This document shows, one piece after another, positions 61,917-64,000 of a stretch of DNA of 64,000 nt. A model generated the notes under the pieces. It ran no database searches. It worked only from the letters and a program-made list of their open reading frames with translations, and was not told the origin of the DNA. The DNA is from Pseudomonas sp. ICMP 561. Its GTDB lineage: Bacteria > Pseudomonadota > Gammaproteobacteria > Pseudomonadales > Pseudomonadaceae. Location of the stretch: positions 143,495 to 207,494 of the forward strand of contig NZ_LKBT01000004.1 of NCBI RefSeq assembly GCF_002699985.1, given 5' to 3'. Made by a program: the position numbers and the translations under genes. Every line of letters begins with the position of its first letter. Position 1 is the first letter of the stretch.

Positions 61917-62944
61917 CCGGAACCACTATTCGCTTGCAGGGCTGCCGCAAGGCGTTCGCTGACGGCACTGTCGCTGTGCATGACCTGAACCTGATCATCG
62001 AGCCCGGCGAAACCCTCGCGATCCTCGGCCCGTCGGGGTGCGGTAAAACCACCACGTTGCGCCTCATCGCCGGGCTGGAAAGCACCGACGTCGGGCAGAT
62101 TTTCTTCGGCGATAACGACGTCACCCGTTTGCCTATCGAGAAGCGTGACGTGGGCATGGTGTTCCAGAACTACGCGTTGTTCCCCAATCTGGATGTGGCC
62201 GGAAACATCGTCTACGGCCTGAAGATTCGTGGCATGTCGCCCGCTGAGCGCAACAAGCGCTGTGTCGAATTGCTGGAACTGGTCGGCTTGCAGGAGCACG
62301 GCAAGCGCAACATTCACGAGCTGTCCGGCGGTCAGCGTCAGCGGGTCGCATTGGCCCGCGCGCTGGCCCCACGTCCGCGAGTGTTGTTGCTTGATGAGCC
62401 ATTGGCGGCACTGGATGCGCAATTGCGTGAACGCTTGCGCAGCGAGCTGAATGACCTGCTGCGCGGGTTGGGGATAACTTCAGTTTTCGTCACTCACGAT
62501 CAAGGCGAAGCCATGGCGCTGGGCGACCGGATTCTGGTGATGGAGAAGGGGCGTGTCGCGCAACTCGCAACGCCGCGAGAGATTTATCAACAGCCCGCCA
62601 ATGCCTTCGTCGCCAGTTTTGTCGGCAATCTCAATGCGTTTTCAGTGGTTGAGCGCACCGAGCAGGGGCTGAAAGTCAGTGGCGGCGAGTTGCCGTGGAT
62701 GGCTGCGAATCTGCCTTCGACGGTGTACTGCCGCCCCGAGCATTTACGAGTGATGGACGGTGAGAGTCATCTGCGTGGTCGATTGGTGGGGCAGTTTTTC
62801 CAAGGCGCTCAAAGCCGCCTTCTGGTGGATGTCGGCGCGGCTCAGCCCTTGTTGGTTGATAGCGCTGACAACGTTATCCACAGCCCGGGTGCACTGATCG
62901 GCCTGACCGTTGCGCCGCAGGTGTTGTTTACCCTGAACTCCTGA
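61913..62944 (+). CDS. ABC transporter ATP-binding protein
   Basis: A 343-residue ATPase subunit. Walker A is GPSGCGKTT, the Q-loop is VFQNYALFPN, the signature is LSGGQRQRVALARAL, Walker B is VLLLDEPLAALD and the H-loop is VFVTHDQGEAM. A C-terminal TOBE-type regulatory domain (about 240-343) follows. It completes a binding-protein, two-permease, ATPase importer whose genes all overlap or abut. Confidence 0.96.
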   Translation: MTGTTIRLQGCRKAFADGTVAVHDLNLIIEPGETLAILGPSGCGKTTTLRLIAGLESTDVGQIFFGDNDVTRLPIEKRDVGMVFQNYALFPNLDVAGNIVYGLKIRGMSPAERNKRCVELLELVGLQEHGKRNIHELSGGQRQRVALARALAPRPRVLLLDEPLAALDAQLRERLRSELNDLLRGLGITSVFVTHDQGEAMALGDRILVMEKGRVAQLATPREIYQQPANAFVASFVGNLNAFSVVERTEQGLKVSGGELPWMAANLPSTVYCRPEHLRVMDGESHLRGRLVGQFFQGAQSRLLVDVGAAQPLLVDSADNVIHSPGALIGLTVAPQVLFTLNS

Positions 62945-62965
62945 TTTTTGTTTGGAATACAAAAC

Positions 62966-63056
62966 CTGTAGGAGCGCACGAGCACCGCGAGGCCGCGATT
63001 GCGGTTTGCCTGACACACCGCAATCGCGGCCTCGCGGTGCTCGTGCGCTCCTACAG
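62966..63056. repeat. REP-like inverted pair, family I
   Basis: Nearly perfect inverted arms with core GAGCGCACGAGCACCGCG followed by AGGCCGCGATTGCGG, a family seen once here, between the ATPase and phosphodiesterase genes. Confidence 0.92.
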
Positions 63057-63081
63057 AATTGCAGTCATGTAGGGAGCTATT

Positions 63082-63915
63082 TTGAACCACCCATTCCTCA
63101 TTGCGCAGATCAGCGATCTGCACCTTAAAGCCGGTCAGAAACTGACCTATGGCGTCGTCGATACCCTGGGTGCATTGCGCCGTGCGGTTGATCATCTGAA
63201 CGCCAGCGTGCCGCGTCCCGATATCGTGGTGATCAGTGGCGACCTGGTGGATTTCGGTCAGCCGGATGAATACGCCGTGCTGCATCCGGAACTCAAGCGT
63301 TTGCACATGCCGTTCTATCTGGTGCCGGGGAATCATGATGATCGTCAGCACTTGTTGGCCGAGTTTGCCAACCAGACGTACCTGCCCCTTTCATCCGATG
63401 CGCCACTGGATTGGGTCGTGGAAGAGCATCCCGTGCGGTTGATCGGGCTTGATACCAGCATTCCCGGCTCCCACGGCGGACAACTGACGGAGTGTCAGTT
63501 GCTCTGGCTCGATGAGTTGCTGGCGCGCCGCCCGGACGTGCCGACCATATTGGTTTTGCATCACCCACCGTTCATCACCGGCATCGGCCATATGGACCGT
63601 GAGCCGTTCAGGAACAGGGCGCAGTTTGAAAAAGTGATTGCACGTCACCCGCAAGTCGAGCGCTTGCTGTGCGGGCATTTGCATCGTCCGATGCAGCGTC
63701 GTTTTGGTGGCAGTCTGAGCTGTATCTGCCCCGGTACTTCACATCAGATCGTGCTTGATCTGCAGGAAGACGCCCCGGCGCATTTCAATCTGGAACCGGC
63801 GGGTTATTTGCTGCATCGCTGGCATCCGCTAGAGGGGCTGGTGACTCACAACGCCGTGTTCGGCGAGTACCCAGGGCCGTATCCGTTTTATGACGTGAAT
63901 GGGTTGATTGATTGA
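63082..63915 (+). CDS. GpdQ-like metallophosphodiesterase
   Basis: A 277-residue cytosolic calcineurin-like phosphodiesterase. The two-metal site is spelled by IAQISDLHL, VVISGDLVDFG, YLVPGNHDDR, VLHHPPF and LLCGHLHRP, in the order of GpdQ and CpdA-class enzymes. Segments such as QPDEYAVLHPELKRLHMPFY match the GpdQ (glycerophosphodiesterase) branch better than cAMP-specific CpdA. The start is TTG at 63082 with GGAG six bases upstream; no ATG is available. It follows the importer on the same strand, so it probably cleaves what that importer brings in. Confidence 0.92.
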   Translation: MNHPFLIAQISDLHLKAGQKLTYGVVDTLGALRRAVDHLNASVPRPDIVVISGDLVDFGQPDEYAVLHPELKRLHMPFYLVPGNHDDRQHLLAEFANQTYLPLSSDAPLDWVVEEHPVRLIGLDTSIPGSHGGQLTECQLLWLDELLARRPDVPTILVLHHPPFITGIGHMDREPFRNRAQFEKVIARHPQVERLLCGHLHRPMQRRFGGSLSCICPGTSHQIVLDLQEDAPAHFNLEPAGYLLHRWHPLEGLVTHNAVFGEYPGPYPFYDVNGLID

Positions 63916-63931
63916 AGTCTTAAATGAACAA

Positions 63932-63956
63932 CGGTAGGAGCGAACTTGTTCGCGAG
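63932..63956 (+). repeat. REP unit, family F (pair cut by the window edge)
   Basis: A family F left arm (GTAGGAGCGAACTTGTTCGC). The sequence after it (CTCCCCCACAAGTT) does not form a clean right arm before the window ends. Confidence 0.75.
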
Positions 63957-64000
63957 ACGATATTCCTGCGTTCGCAGGGCTAACGGCTCCCCCACAAGTT

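Noticed and set aside
1739..63956. Regularly recurring short repeats as a possible CRISPR array
   Set aside because: The repeats are dispersed single inverted pairs between genes, not tandem direct repeats with unique spacers, and there are no cas genes.

Overview
The window looks like a chromosomal stretch of a fluorescent-group Pseudomonas. The reasons are GC-rich codon use, the gene families present (hut, opgGH, gbcAB, soxBDAG, glcB, rarD, srkA, all of Pseudomonas type) and a very dense load of REP sequences. I see no rRNA, tRNA, CRISPR array, prophage or insertion sequence.

Layout. 1-1700: partial DUF3455 exported protein and nhaA. 1843-4731: histidine-utilisation genes hutD-hutC (minus) divergent from hutF, with a HutC operator between them. 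4948-7216: lipocalin and small lipoprotein, a dead DUF924 remnant, fbp. 7579-11899: glgP, pip, dtd. 12164-16649: opgG-opgH for periplasmic glucans. 16926-19165: retropepsin-like protein, YihG-type acyltransferase, DUF2780 protein. 19390-28426: the minus-strand operon glyA-soxBDAG-purU-fdhA. 28995-33365: an orphan small gene, alaC, TraX-like gene, ltaE, zapA with its coiled-coil partner. 33781-39479: a chemoreceptor, a tandem Ig-like protein, gbcB/gbcA. 40062-47153: a 7.1-kb gene for an exported repeat protein ending in a PI-PLC-like domain, followed by DnaA-box tandem repeats. 48149-51511: a DnaQ-type exonuclease, a CBS/DUF294 protein and a response regulator. 51643-58064: glcB, a GcvR-like ACT protein, a small protein behind a structured leader, rarD, srkA. 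58251-63915: LacI regulator, four-gene ABC importer and GpdQ-like phosphodiesterase.

Metabolic logic. gbcA/gbcB demethylate glycine betaine to dimethylglycine. The sox operon turns sarcosine into glycine and one-carbon units, which glyA, purU and fdhA process. ltaE, glcB and the GcvR-like protein sit on the glycine/glyoxylate side of the same network. dgcAB, the middle step, is not in the window.

REP families. About 26 REP sites occur, nearly all as inverted pairs with GTAGG or GTGGG tips. Cores used below: A GAGTGAGCTTGCTCGC; B GACCGGCTTTAGCCGGGA; C GAGCGCGCTTGCCCGCGA; D GAGCGGCTTTAGCCGCGA; E GAGCCAACTTGTTGGCGA; F GAGCGAACTTGTTCGCGA; G GAGCGAGGCTTGCCCGCG; H GAGCTGCCGAAGGCTGCG; I GAGCGCACGAGCACCGCG.

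Most interesting items: the giant repeat/phospholipase-like protein; the tandem DnaA-box repeats behind it and related modules at 54.7 and 55.6 kb; a pseudoknotted leader RNA before a 72-residue protein; and two places where the 3' end of a gene (alaC, dnaQ-like) has been duplicated around an inserted segment.
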